NCBI RefSeq assembly: GCF_014195095.1
Contig: NZ_JACIBC010000014.1
Location: 22,754 to 86,753, forward strand
Direction of reading: 5' to 3'
DNA from: Rhizobium sp. BK602
GTDB lineage: Bacteria > Pseudomonadota > Alphaproteobacteria > Rhizobiales > Rhizobiaceae
Length of the DNA stretch: 64,000 nucleotides
Below, piece after piece: positions 24,926 to 33,907 of this stretch. Both the position numbers and the translations under genes were made by a program. Positions within the stretch are counted from its first letter, which is position 1; each line of letters starts with the position of its first letter. A model generated the notes under the pieces. It searched no databases, was not told the origin of the DNA, and was given only the letters and a program-made list of their open reading frames with translations.

Positions 24926-25071
24926 GCCCCTCACCCTAGCCCTCTCCCCGCATAGGCGGGGAGGGGGGACATGATCGTGCTCGATAATCGCCCTTCGTTA
25001 AATTGGGCATGTTGTCTTGCGCCGTCGTCCCCTCTCCCCGTCCCAACGGGGAGAGGGTTAGGGTGAGGGGC
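24926..25071. repeat. Inverted pair of palindromic repeats downstream of pnp
   Basis: Left unit GCCCCTCACCCTAGCCCTCT then CCCCGC; right unit CGGGGAGAGGGTTAGGGTGA then GGGGC. They are near-perfect inverted copies about 65 bases apart, so the whole element could form a long stem. It fills most of the 319-base gap between pnp and the next gene, with the pnp terminator at the left. Confidence 0.88.
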
Positions 25072-25142
25072 AAGCACGAGGTTACGATAAAGACGCGCAT
25101 ATCCGACGATCCAAGTCCACTTCCCACGACGAGACCCCGCCC

Positions 25143-26159
25143 ATGAGCCGCGATGCCCTGAAAACCCTGTTCCATCCCTTTGCCTCCGGCACCGTCACCC
25201 CACCCGGCGAAGGCGAGCGCATCCTGTTTCTCGGCGCGGAAGCGGGCTTTTCGCTGCCGCAGGGCTTTGCCGGCGATCTTGCCGCCGTCCAGGGTTTCCG
25301 CCCCTTCTTTCGCCAGCTTCAGGCGCAGCGCATCAATGTGACGCCACAGATCGAAGGCGGCGACTTTGACGGTGCGCTGGTGCTCTCCACCAAACACAAG
25401 GGCGAGAACGAGGCTCATATCGCCGAAGCACTGATGCGCGTGAAGGCGGGCGGGCTGATCGTCGTCGCCGGCGGCAAGGAAGACGGCATCCAGCCGCTGC
25501 GCAAGCGGGTGGAAGGTCTCGGGCTCGATGTCGAGCACATGCCGAAATATCACGGCGTCGCCTTCTGGTTCACCCGCCCCTCCGACGGCGATGCGCTGGC
25601 CTCGCAGCTGATCAAGCCGGCCGCCCGCGTCGACGGACGCTTCACCACGGCGGCGGGGATGTTCTCGCATGACCGCATCGATGCCGGCTCGGAACTGCTG
25701 GCCTCGCGCCTGCCGAGCGATTTTTCCGGCGACGCCGCCGATTTCGGCGCCGGCTGGGGCTATCTCTCGGTGGAACTGGCGACCCGGTCACCGGGGATTG
25801 CGCGTCTGGACCTCTACGAGGCCCATTATGACGCGCTGGAAGCCGCCAGGGCCAATCTGCTGGAAAACTGCCCGAAGGTCGCCCAGCGCTTCTTCTGGCA
25901 CGATCTGGCCAGCGAGCCGGTCAAGGAAAAATACGATCTGATCATCATGAACCCGCCCTTCCATGAAGGCCATGCCGCCGAGCCTTCGCTCGGCCAGGCG
26001 ATGATCAAGACCGCGGCCTCAGCGCTGCGCGGCGGCGGCCGGCTGATGCTGGTCGCCAATCGCGGCCTGCCCTATGAGCCGGTGCTGGCGGAGAATTTCC
26101 GCGAGCATGGCGAGGCCTGCCGCAATGCCCGCTTCAAGGTTCTGTGGGCCAAGAAGTAA
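25143..26159 (+). CDS. RsmC-like class I SAM-dependent methyltransferase
   Basis: A 338-residue protein with the two-domain plan of RsmC, the 16S rRNA guanine-1207 N2-methyltransferase: an N-terminal degenerate methyltransferase-like half (1-165) and a C-terminal active half. The SAM-binding loop reads ADFGAGWGYLSVEL (about 200-213) and the catalytic motif is NPPFHEG (270-276), which is typical of N2-guanine rRNA methyltransferases. The rRNA target is inferred from the family and cannot be confirmed here. The ATG at 25143 follows a CCCCGCCC stretch without a strong ribosome binding site. Confidence 0.85.
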   Translation: MSRDALKTLFHPFASGTVTPPGEGERILFLGAEAGFSLPQGFAGDLAAVQGFRPFFRQLQAQRINVTPQIEGGDFDGALVLSTKHKGENEAHIAEALMRVKAGGLIVVAGGKEDGIQPLRKRVEGLGLDVEHMPKYHGVAFWFTRPSDGDALASQLIKPAARVDGRFTTAAGMFSHDRIDAGSELLASRLPSDFSGDAADFGAGWGYLSVELATRSPGIARLDLYEAHYDALEAARANLLENCPKVAQRFFWHDLASEPVKEKYDLIIMNPPFHEGHAAEPSLGQAMIKTAASALRGGGRLMLVANRGLPYEPVLAENFREHGEACRNARFKVLWAKK

Positions 26160-26189
26160 GCGCGAGCCTGTTGGGCAGGTGCCTTGGTA

Positions 26190-27401
26190 TCAGCGATGCA
26201 CATATCGATCGCGAAGGCGCAGGAAGGTTTTCTCCACCAGAAACCACAGCGCCGTCGCGACGATGAAGCAGGTGGCGAAATAGACCACGAAGCCCGACAG
26301 CCCCAGCAGGTTCTCCTTGCCGAAAATCATCTTGTCGAGGTGATAGACGCCCTTGTGGGTGAGATAGAGGCTGTAGGACAAGGTCGCGACCGCGGTGGCG
26401 CCGGCAAAGCGCCAGCCTCCGAATGCCCGCTCCAGATCCAGCATGCCGCCGAGCACCAGCGCCACGCCGGCCGAGAGTAACGGGAAACCCGCGACGGAGC
26501 CGACGAGGGATTGCGCCACCAGCGGCAGGTCCGCGCCGGCGAACGCGCCGCGATGGGAAAAGGCGAGAAGAGCGGCGATGACGAGGACTGCGCCGAAACC
26601 GAGCGAGACGGGGATCGGCAGATATCGCCGCCACAGTTCCGGCCGGAACAGCCTCGCCGCCGCCAGAAGCACGCCGAACATCAGCCCGTCCAGCCGGTTA
26701 TAGGTCGGGTAATAGACCTCGCGCAGATAGGCGGCGAAAGCCTCCCGATACGTCCCGGCATCGGCAAGGGCACCCACCTCGCCTTGCCAGAGCGCGTAGC
26801 GCAGAAGCACGCCGGCCGCCAGCAGCGTCCCGGCCAGAGCGAGCACGGTTGCAGGCGTGGCGCGCTTGTAAAGCAGGAGCGCCAGCAGCGGCAGAACCAG
26901 ATAGAAATGCTCCTCGACGCTCAGCGACCAGGCTTCGGTGAAGGTGCCGCCATAGCGCGGATCGAGCCCGAAATTGACGGTGAAGGTCGCAAACCGCCAG
27001 ACCGGCTGCATGGCCGGCGCATCGCGCAGCACCGGGAACAAAGCATAGGCAGCCAGCACCACGAAGAAGGCCGGCAGGATGCGGAAGGCGCGGCGCAGAT
27101 AGAAGGATTTCAGATCGACGCGGCCGTGACGCGCCACCTCGCCCAAAAGCTGGGTACCGATGAGATAGCCGCTCAAGACGAAGAAGATATCGACGCCGAT
27201 CCAGCCATAGGACCGGATCCCGACCAGCACGCCCGGCGTCGCCTCGATGGGCAGGTGCACCAGCATGACCAGCAGGATCGCCAGCGAGCGCAGCATATCC
27301 GGCCCGCCTGCCCTGGAGCCGGTGGCGACCGCCACATCGGAGTAGGCACTCTTCTTCGACGGCGCAAGCGCCTGGGAATCGGCAATATCAACGGTGTTCA
27401 C
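26190..27401 (-). CDS. Acyltransferase-3 family membrane protein (OafA/OpgC type)
   Basis: A 403-residue inner-membrane protein with about ten membrane segments. It opens with a polar N-terminus of about 33 residues and then the family block DMLRSLAILLVMLVHLPIEA, where the His is the conserved catalytic residue, followed by GWIGVDIFFVLSGYLIG. The family transfers acetyl, succinyl or other acyl groups to surface sugars such as O antigen, exopolysaccharide or cyclic glucans. The acceptor is unknown. It lies alone, convergent with the methyltransferase gene. The 286-base gap upstream (27402-27687) is AT-rich, with TTAACC-like motifs, and should hold its promoter. Confidence 0.88.
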   Translation of the reverse strand: MNTVDIADSQALAPSKKSAYSDVAVATGSRAGGPDMLRSLAILLVMLVHLPIEATPGVLVGIRSYGWIGVDIFFVLSGYLIGTQLLGEVARHGRVDLKSFYLRRAFRILPAFFVVLAAYALFPVLRDAPAMQPVWRFATFTVNFGLDPRYGGTFTEAWSLSVEEHFYLVLPLLALLLYKRATPATVLALAGTLLAAGVLLRYALWQGEVGALADAGTYREAFAAYLREVYYPTYNRLDGLMFGVLLAAARLFRPELWRRYLPIPVSLGFGAVLVIAALLAFSHRGAFAGADLPLVAQSLVGSVAGFPLLSAGVALVLGGMLDLERAFGGWRFAGATAVATLSYSLYLTHKGVYHLDKMIFGKENLLGLSGFVVYFATCFIVATALWFLVEKTFLRLRDRYVHR

Positions 27402-27687
27402 GGCTGGGGTTCCCGTAAATGGTTAACAAGCGCGGCGATGACGATGCAGGAGATGTCTTGAACGAGAGGGTTGTAGCGGATTTATCCCGGCGCGTAATGA
27501 GCGGCGCCTGGAAGGATAAAATTAACCTAAATTTTCCGTAAATTTTTAGCGAATCGCTGTGGAAAGTCGTCGCTGCGCCCGCTTATACGGGATCGGACTA
27601 CCGATCAGATCCCGGCGAACAGGTGGTCTCCCGCGGAAGCCTATCCCCCGCAGCCGATGGCCGCGAGGGATAAATCCGGATGAAGAC

Positions 27688-28494
27688 TTACTCGGCGTCG
27701 GCCTGGGCCAGCGCTTCCAGCGTCGGCATCGAGGTGATGTTGTAGCCGGCGTCGACATAGTGGATTTCGCCGGTGACACCTGCCGAGAGGTCGGAAAGCA
27801 GGTAGAGCGACGACGACCCCACCTGGTCGATGGTCACCGACCGACGCAGCGGCGCATTGCGCTGGTTCCACGACAGGATGGCGCGGGCGTCGGAAATGCC
27901 GGCGCCGGCGAGCGTGCGGATCGGGCCGGCGGAAACGGCATTGACGCGGATGCCGCGCGGGCCGTAATCGGCGGCGAGATAGCGCACCGAGGCTTCCAGA
28001 GCCGCCTTGGCGACACCCATGACGTTGTAGTTCGGGATGACGCGCGTCGAGCCGTTATAGGTCAGCGTCAACATGCTGCCGCCCTCCGACATCAGGTCGG
28101 CGGCGCGCTTGGCGATCTCGGTGAAGGAGAAACAGGAGATGACCATGGTGCGGGTGAAGTTTTCCCGCGTGGTGTTGGCGTAGAGCCCCTTCAGCTCGTT
28201 CTTGTCGGAAAAGCCGATGGCGTGGACGATGAAATCCAGCTTGCCCCAGCGCGCCTTGATCTCTTCGAAGACCGAATCGACCGAGGCGAGATCCTCGACG
28301 TCGCAGGGCAGAAGGAAATCCGAACCGACTTCGGCGGCGAGCGGCTTGACGCGCTTGCCGAGCGCTTCGCCCTGGAAGGTGAATGCCAGTTCCGCGCCTT
28401 CGGCCGCGAGTGCCTTCGAAATGCCCCAAGCAATGGAATGATTGTTTGCGACGCCCATGATGAGGCCGCGCTTACCCTGCATGATTCCCGTCAT
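27688..28494 (-). CDS. fabI: Enoyl-[acyl-carrier-protein] reductase (NADH), FabI
   Basis: A 268-residue short-chain dehydrogenase that carries out the last reduction in each fatty-acid elongation cycle. It begins MTGIMQGKRGLIMGVANNHS, with the FabI-type nucleotide site GVANNHSIAWG, and has the FabI catalytic pair Tyr156 and Lys163 (Y-x6-K, in YNVMGVAK) plus the conserved SAGPIRTLA. It is the last gene of fabA-fabB-fabI, starting four bases after the fabB stop, so it is cotranscribed. Rhizobia often carry more than one FabI; this is the one in the fabAB operon. Confidence 0.95.
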   Translation of the reverse strand: MTGIMQGKRGLIMGVANNHSIAWGISKALAAEGAELAFTFQGEALGKRVKPLAAEVGSDFLLPCDVEDLASVDSVFEEIKARWGKLDFIVHAIGFSDKNELKGLYANTTRENFTRTMVISCFSFTEIAKRAADLMSEGGSMLTLTYNGSTRVIPNYNVMGVAKAALEASVRYLAADYGPRGIRVNAVSAGPIRTLAGAGISDARAILSWNQRNAPLRRSVTIDQVGSSSLYLLSDLSAGVTGEIHYVDAGYNITSMPTLEALAQADAE

Positions 28495-28498
28495 TGCT

Positions 28499-29722
28499 TT
28501 ATCCGTTGTAGCGCTGGAATACGAGCGTGGCGTTGGTGCCGCCGAATCCGAAGGAGTTGGAGAGAGCTATGTCGATCTTGGCATTGTCGATACGCTTGCG
28601 CACGACCGGCACACCCTCGAATTCCGGATCGAGTTCGGTGATATGCGCGCTTTCGCCGATGAAGCGGTCCTGCATCATCAGGATCGAGTAGATCGATTCC
28701 TGCACGCCGGCCGCGCCCAGCGAATGGCCCGTCAGCGACTTGGTCGACTGGATCGGCGGGATCTTGGCTCCGAAAACCTCGCGGATGGCGCCGATTTCCT
28801 TGCTGTCGCCGACCGGCGTCGAGGTGCCGTGCGTATTGATGTAGTCGACATCGCCCTTCACGGTGGCGAGCGCCTGGCGCATGCAGCGCACCGCGCCCTC
28901 GCCCGATGGTGCGACCATGTCGTAGCCGTCGGAGGTGGCGCCATAGCCGACGATTTCGGCATAGATCTTGGCGCCGCGCGCCTTGGCGTGTTCAAGCTCC
29001 TCGAGCACCAGCACGCCGGCGCCGCCGGCGATGACGAAGCCGTCGCGGCTGACATCATAGGCGCGGGACGCGGTTTCCGGGTGATCCTCGTTGAACTTGG
29101 ACGACATGGCGCCCATGGCGTCGAAGAGGTTCGACATGGTCCAGTCGAGATCCTCGTGGCCGCCGGCGAACATGACGTCCTGCTTGCCCCACTGGATCAT
29201 CTCGGCGGCATTGCCGATGCAGTGCGCCGAGGTCGAGCAGGCCGACGAGATGGAATAGTTGACGCCGTAGATCTTGAACCAGGTGGCGAGCGTCGCAGAC
29301 GCCGTCGACGACATCGCCTTCGGCACGGCGAAGGGGCCGACGCGCTTCGGGCTGTTGTTCTTGCGGGTGATGTCGGCGGCTTCGATCAGCGTGCGGGTCG
29401 AGGGGCCGCCCGAGCCCATGATGATGCCGGTGCGCTCGTTGCTGATATCGCTCTCTTCGAGACCACTATCGGCGAGCGCCTGCTTCATGGCGACATGGTT
29501 CCAGGCGCCGCCCTGCGACAGGAAGCGCATGGCGCGGCGGTCGACCAGCTCGGTCACGTCGATCTTCGGCGCGCCCCAGACCTGGCACTTGAAACCATGC
29601 TCGGCGAAATCGTTCGAAAACGAGATGCCGGACTTGGCCTCGCGCAACGACGCGGCAACCTCTTGCGCATCGTTGCCGATGGATGAAACGATACCCAGAC
29701 CCGTGACAACAACCCGTCTCAT
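28499..29722 (-). CDS. fabB: 3-oxoacyl-[acyl-carrier-protein] synthase I, FabB
   Basis: A 407-residue condensing enzyme that elongates unsaturated acyl chains. The active-site Cys162 is in SSACSTSAHCIG; the two catalytic histidines are in NTHGTSTPVGD and KSLTGHSLGAAG. The pairing with FabA, and the FabB-like N-terminus MRRVVVTGLGIVSSIG, argue for FabB rather than FabF. It lies 54 bases after fabA and 4 bases before fabI on the minus strand. FabA and FabB together form the anaerobic-type pathway for unsaturated fatty acids. Confidence 0.96.
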   Translation of the reverse strand: MRRVVVTGLGIVSSIGNDAQEVAASLREAKSGISFSNDFAEHGFKCQVWGAPKIDVTELVDRRAMRFLSQGGAWNHVAMKQALADSGLEESDISNERTGIIMGSGGPSTRTLIEAADITRKNNSPKRVGPFAVPKAMSSTASATLATWFKIYGVNYSISSACSTSAHCIGNAAEMIQWGKQDVMFAGGHEDLDWTMSNLFDAMGAMSSKFNEDHPETASRAYDVSRDGFVIAGGAGVLVLEELEHAKARGAKIYAEIVGYGATSDGYDMVAPSGEGAVRCMRQALATVKGDVDYINTHGTSTPVGDSKEIGAIREVFGAKIPPIQSTKSLTGHSLGAAGVQESIYSILMMQDRFIGESAHITELDPEFEGVPVVRKRIDNAKIDIALSNSFGFGGTNATLVFQRYNG

Positions 29723-29776
29723 GTCGATGACCTTTTCTAAAACATCTCTTCTTTGTGGCGGCGGCGGCGCCGCGGT

Positions 29777-30292
29777 TCAGGCAGTCTTGTCCTTCGACAG
29801 ACCGACGCGCAGATCCGTTGCCTGGTAGATGACCTCGCCGTCGGCCTTCAGCCAGCCGTCGGCGGTGCCCAGAACCAGGCGGCCGCGCATGACGCGCTTG
29901 AAGTCGATGCCGTATTCGAGGAGCTTCGTGTCCGGACGGACCATGCCCTTGAACTTCACTTCGCCGGTGGACAGCGCCATGCCGCGGCCGGGTTCGCCGA
30001 GCCAGCCGAGGAAGAAGCCGGTCAACTGCCACATGCCGTCAAGGCCGAGGCAGCCCGGCATGATCGGGTTGCCGGCGAAATGGCATGGGAAATACCAGTC
30101 GTCGGGGCGCACGTCGTATTCGGCGCGGATGTAGCCCTTGTCGAAGGCGCCGCCGGTTTCGGAAATATCTGTAATGCGATGGACCATCAGCATCGGCGGC
30201 AGGGGAAGCTGTGCGTTGCCGGGGCCAAACAATTCGCCGCGGCCGCAGGCCAGGATTTCCTCATAGTTGAAGCTGGACTGTCTCGTCGTCAT
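29777..30292 (-). CDS. fabA: 3-hydroxydecanoyl-[acyl-carrier-protein] dehydratase/isomerase, FabA
   Basis: A 171-residue enzyme that dehydrates 3-hydroxydecanoyl-ACP and isomerises the product to the cis-3 form, the branch point to unsaturated fatty acids. The active-site His71 lies in CHFAGNPIMPGCLGLD, with the partner Asp inside the same block. The ATG at 30292 (MTTRQSSFNYEEIL) gives the standard 171-172 residues; an ATG seven codons upstream (30313) is also in frame but adds basic residues not seen in the family. First gene of fabA-fabB-fabI and divergent from irr. Confidence 0.96.
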   Translation of the reverse strand: MTTRQSSFNYEEILACGRGELFGPGNAQLPLPPMLMVHRITDISETGGAFDKGYIRAEYDVRPDDWYFPCHFAGNPIMPGCLGLDGMWQLTGFFLGWLGEPGRGMALSTGEVKFKGMVRPDTKLLEYGIDFKRVMRGRLVLGTADGWLKADGEVIYQATDLRVGLSKDKTA

Positions 30293-30516
30293 AAAATTCC
30301 GTTTCCCCCGCATGGATGCCGATGGATTGTGAAGCTTTAGTGCAAGATCGACGGAAAATGAAGCGCAAGCATGGCACTCTCATTTCGCCGTTCGACCGGG
30401 CGCACTTCCAGTATGTGGTGGTCGCATACAGGAACGCTAGGGCCGCTACCAGTGGCAAATGCGCCAAAAGCCGGTTTTTTAAGGCTTTCAGCCACCTTCC
30501 TGCCCCATTGAAACTA

Positions 30517-30544
30517 TTGAAAGCAATCAAGGCTAAAGTTATAT
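30517..30544 (+). promoter_or_regulatory. Candidate promoter of irr
   Basis: TTGAAA (30517-30522), a 16-base spacer and TTATAT (30539-30544), 46 bases before the irr ATG, in the most AT-rich part of the 297-base fabA/irr gap. I see no clear Irr box (ICE) or RirA box in the gap. Confidence 0.5.
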
Positions 30545-30589
30545 GGCTTAGGAAAGAATTATAGAGATCAGGAATCCGGAGCTCCCTGA

Positions 30590-31044
<455 letters not shown>

Positions 31045-31119
31045 CGAGCAACTGCCGAGCGCTCGGGCGGTCAAGCCTTTCCATCCCTTTTTCTACTGCC
31101 CATTGCCTACTGCCTCCCA

Positions 31120-31755
31120 CTACATCACATCGTCGGGATGCCGGCCGGGCTTATGGTGATAGGTCGGGAAGGTCCAGCCGAACCAGAGCGCGCCGCCGCG
31201 CACGGCGAAAGCTGCGATCACGCCCAATCCAGCCGAGGCATAGAGCGGCAGCGCCGTCGCATTGGCGGCGGTGAAGACGCCGGCGCCGACGAGGGCGGCG
31301 GTCACGTAGATTTCCGGCCGCAGCAGCACCGAAGGCTCGTTTGCCAGCAGATCGCGCAGGATACCGCCGAAAGTCGCCGTCAGCGCGCCGGTGACGATGG
31401 CGACCGTCGGCGAGCCCGTCGCCGCCATGCCCTTGGCCGCGCCCATGACGCAATAGGCCGACAGGCCGATCGCATCGAGCCAGATCAGCAACCGGTAGCG
31501 CGATTCGAACAGATGCGCGGTGAAGAACAGCAGCACGCCGACAAGAGCGCAGATGATGACATAGGTCGGGTTCAGCACCCAGAAGACCGGCACGCGACCG
31601 AGGATGATGTCGCGCAGCGTGCCGCCGCCGGTGCCGGTGACCGCGGCGAAGAACAGGAAGCCGATCAGATCGAGCTGCTTGCGCGAGGCCGCCAGCGCAC
31701 CCGTCGCGGCGAAGAGGGCGACGCCGGCATAGTCCAGAAACGAAAGAAGCGACAT
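31120..31755 (-). CDS. TRIC/UPF0126 family membrane protein
   Basis: A 211-residue inner-membrane protein with seven predicted membrane segments in two similar halves, each carrying the GGxxRD motif: TGTGGGTLRDIILG and TATFGGILRDLLA. This is the UPF0126/YadS family, whose structures show trimeric TRIC-like potassium channels. The start at 31755 is chosen because GGAGCTCCCG lies just upstream and the frame upstream is unconserved and extends into a repeat. The gene is convergent with irr; the heptamer array lies between them. Confidence 0.88.
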   Translation of the reverse strand: MSLLSFLDYAGVALFAATGALAASRKQLDLIGFLFFAAVTGTGGGTLRDIILGRVPVFWVLNPTYVIICALVGVLLFFTAHLFESRYRLLIWLDAIGLSAYCVMGAAKGMAATGSPTVAIVTGALTATFGGILRDLLANEPSVLLRPEIYVTAALVGAGVFTAANATALPLYASAGLGVIAAFAVRGGALWFGWTFPTYHHKPGRHPDDVM

Positions 31756-31878
31756 CGGGAGCTCCAACGGAAGGCCGGCAGCAATTTCGCCGGAGTGAAT
31801 CACGGCGGCAAGGGCCGCGCAAGCAGGCAGGCGTAAAGATGTCGCAGCGGTTGCGGCAAATTTCGCGGCCCGTGCCGC

Positions 31879-31985
31879 TTTAGAGCAGTTCCAGGAAAAG
31901 TGCGCAGCGGTTTTCCGTCCGGAATTGCGTAACAACAAAGAGATAGAGCGTTTTCGCAATTCGGAGAAAAGCGGAAATGCCCTAG
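31879..31985. repeat. Rhizobial interspersed repeat, family 1, full copy
   Basis: TTTAGAGCAGTTCCAGGAAA at the left, the core GTGCGCAGCGGTTTTCCGTC and CGGAATTGCGTAACAA, and a right end GGAAATGCCCTAG. It matches 20443-20541 over the first sixty or so bases. It fills the gap between the TRIC-type gene and the secreted protein. Confidence 0.85.
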
Positions 31986-31999
31986 AAGAGGAACTCCCG

Positions 32000-32476
32000 G
32001 TGAAATCCCTGCTGATCGTGATCCTGAATCTCATCGCGCTCGTCGTCATGCCCGTCATGGCACAAGCGCAGCAATCGATCCTGCAGGACCCGGTGGCCTT
32101 CGAAAAGGAACACTTCAGCAAGCGCTGCGCGGGCCAGGCGAGCTTCGGCGACGGCTTTGCCACCGAACGGGACATCAACAACGACAAACTGATGGATCTG
32201 GTCGTCAACGAAGGCGAGATCACCTGCAAGGGCGAAAAAGGCCCCGATTGCACCGACGAGGGCTGCCCCTATAATTTCTATATCCGTGTCGCCGAGGGCG
32301 GCTATCTGCTGGTCGCCACGGCGCGGATCTACGGCTACGATTTCATCCAGCGCTTCGGCAACATGGTGCTGGTCATGAAGATGCATCCGCGCTTCTGCGA
32401 CCGCACCGACGGTGATCCCTGCGAGATCACCGTCCGTGTGCGCGGCGTCAAATTCGTCACCATCTCGAAAAAGTAG
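32000..32476 (+). CDS. Small secreted protein with six cysteines, unknown function
   Basis: A protein of about 158 residues that I do not recognise. It starts with a signal peptide (LLIVILNLIALVVMPVMAQA) and the mature part has six cysteines (RCAG, TCKG, DCTDEGC, FCDR, DPCEI), enough for three disulfides, so it is probably periplasmic or exported. The GTG at 32000 is preferred because AGAGGA precedes it and the signal peptide follows directly; the frame is open to 31925 but that part is intergenic repeat. A stretch DINNDKLMDLVVNEGEITC has an EF-hand or VCBS-like look, but I would not call a domain on it. Confidence 0.7.
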   Translation: MKSLLIVILNLIALVVMPVMAQAQQSILQDPVAFEKEHFSKRCAGQASFGDGFATERDINNDKLMDLVVNEGEITCKGEKGPDCTDEGCPYNFYIRVAEGGYLLVATARIYGYDFIQRFGNMVLVMKMHPRFCDRTDGDPCEITVRVRGVKFVTISKK

Positions 32477-32530
32477 AGCCGGCAGCGCGCTCGCACGCCG
32501 TCGCGACCGGATTGGGCGCGTTACGGCGCG

Positions 32531-32570
32531 GACACGTGGTTACGGTCCGGGACACGTAGTCACGGTCCGG
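32531..32570. repeat. 20-bp tandem duplication at the end of the YdcF gene
   Basis: GACACGTGGTTACGGTCCGG (32531-32550) is followed at once by GACACGTAGTCACGGTCCGG (32551-32570), differing at two positions. The second unit contains the stop codon of the minus-strand YdcF-type gene. Confidence 0.9.
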
Positions 32571-33351
32571 GATAAAAGGCCGAGGTGCGGCCGACGGCAT
32601 AATAGCCCGCAAGACCGATCCACTCGCGCACGCCGGTCGCGAGCAACTGCGCGTTCAGCGAGGGCTGCGTGAAATCGAAGCCCGGCGTCTCCTTGCCGGT
32701 GCTGCGGTAATCGACCGGCCAGGGTACGACGTCAATGCCCTGCTTGCGGAAAATGCCCATCGAGCGCGGCATGTGGAAGCCGGAGGTGATGAGCAGGCAG
32801 CCGGACAGGCCGTTCTGCGCCAGCAGCTCCTTCGTATTGACGGCGTTTTCGAAGGTGGTTCGCGAGGTCGTGTCTTCGACGAGGCGATCCTTGCCGATGC
32901 CGAGCGCCGTGAAGAAGCGTTCGGAGATGACGGCATCGCCCTCGTAGTCGCCGCCGATCGAACCATCGCCGCCCGACACGACGATGCGCGCCTGCGGATA
33001 TTTCTGCGCCAGCCGCAGCGCCTCGATCAGGCGGTCGCCGGCCGAATCGAGCTCATAGCCGCCGCGCACCGTCGTCACCTGGTTCTGGGTGGCGCCGCCG
33101 AGAACGATCATGCATTTGAGATCCGCCGGGTCTGCCGCCGCACGCGGAAAGCGCTCCTCCAGGCCCTGCACGACATAGGCGCCGGCGTTCGTATAAAGGG
33201 CGACGAACAGGATCAGCGCCGACAGCAGCGACGAGGCGAGAACGAGCCAGCGCCGGCGGAAAAGACCGCCGATGAAGGCCAGCAGTCCCAAGAAAAACGC
33301 CAGCGACAACGGCTGACCGAAAATCCAGACAAGTTTGGAAAAAACGAACAA
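32560..33351 (-). CDS. YdcF/SanA/ElyC-family (DUF218) membrane protein
   Basis: A 263-residue protein with two N-terminal membrane segments (about 1-60) and a DUF218 domain starting near 78 (CMIVLGGATQNQV), with the conserved VVSGGDGS, the catalytic-looking Glu/Asp residues and TSGFHMPRSMGIFRK. ElyC and SanA of this family affect cell-envelope integrity and peptidoglycan or lipid-carrier metabolism; the exact reaction is unknown. The domain is periplasmic or at the membrane face. Its 3' end overlaps the 20-bp duplication. Confidence 0.88.
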   Translation of the reverse strand: MFVFSKLVWIFGQPLSLAFFLGLLAFIGGLFRRRWLVLASSLLSALILFVALYTNAGAYVVQGLEERFPRAAADPADLKCMIVLGGATQNQVTTVRGGYELDSAGDRLIEALRLAQKYPQARIVVSGGDGSIGGDYEGDAVISERFFTALGIGKDRLVEDTTSRTTFENAVNTKELLAQNGLSGCLLITSGFHMPRSMGIFRKQGIDVVPWPVDYRSTGKETPGFDFTQPSLNAQLLATGVREWIGLAGYYAVGRTSAFYPGP

Positions 33352-33607
33352 GATCTATCCTCGCGCTTGTCGAGCCGCGGCCGCAGGGAGCCTCGGCGAA
33401 AAACGATTCGTCTTCTCCTAGCAGATTTTTGTGCACTGCAATGTGGCTATTTCGGTCGCGGCGGTGCTCTTGCGCCGCGCGCGCTTTTTCGGCATAGAGA
33501 CGGGGTTGCTTCAGATCGAAGCTCCGTAAGCGTTTACGTCAATCAACGCGCAACCCGTCAATCGGCGCTGCGCACATGCTCTGATTGGCATCTTACGGAG
33601 ATCCACC

Positions 33608-33844
33608 ATGCCAAACGGCAAACTTCCCAAACATTACGGCGCGGTCGTCATGCCGCTCATCCTGTCGCTGCTGATGACCTCCATCGTCTCGGCGATCAGC
33701 ATTCTGCGGTCGCAGGGCATGACGGCGCAGGCATTCGCCCTGTGGCCATCCGCCTGGGGGCTGTCATGGGCAATCGCCTTCCCGGTGCTGTTGCTTTTGC
33801 TGCCCTTCGTTCGCCGCGTCACCGCCGCGATCGTCGAAGCGTGA
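33608..33844 (+). CDS. DUF2798 small membrane protein
   Basis: A 78-residue protein with two membrane segments. The N-terminal block GAVVMPLILSLLMTSIVSAI and the second helix WAIAFPVLLLLLPFVRRV match the DUF2798 pattern, which is common in proteobacteria and has no known role. A ribosome binding site-like TTACGGAGATCC precedes the ATG at 33608. The gene stands alone; its stop lies 64 bases from that of the convergent DUF1275 gene. Confidence 0.8.
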   Translation: MPNGKLPKHYGAVVMPLILSLLMTSIVSAISILRSQGMTAQAFALWPSAWGLSWAIAFPVLLLLLPFVRRVTAAIVEA

Positions 33845-33907
33845 TCCACCTTGCCCGGCGGACCGCAAGAGCGGTTCGTCGGGCGCAGGGTCGGATGGCC
33901 GGGATAT

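Noticed and set aside
24926..25071. CRISPR-like look of closely spaced hairpin repeats
   Set aside because: Only two units, inverted rather than direct, without regular spacers or cas genes; the same holds for the other repeat pairs.
31120..32253. Long N-terminal extension of the TRIC-type protein
   Set aside because: It runs through a family 1 repeat and antisense of the secreted-protein gene; the conserved protein starts at 31755.
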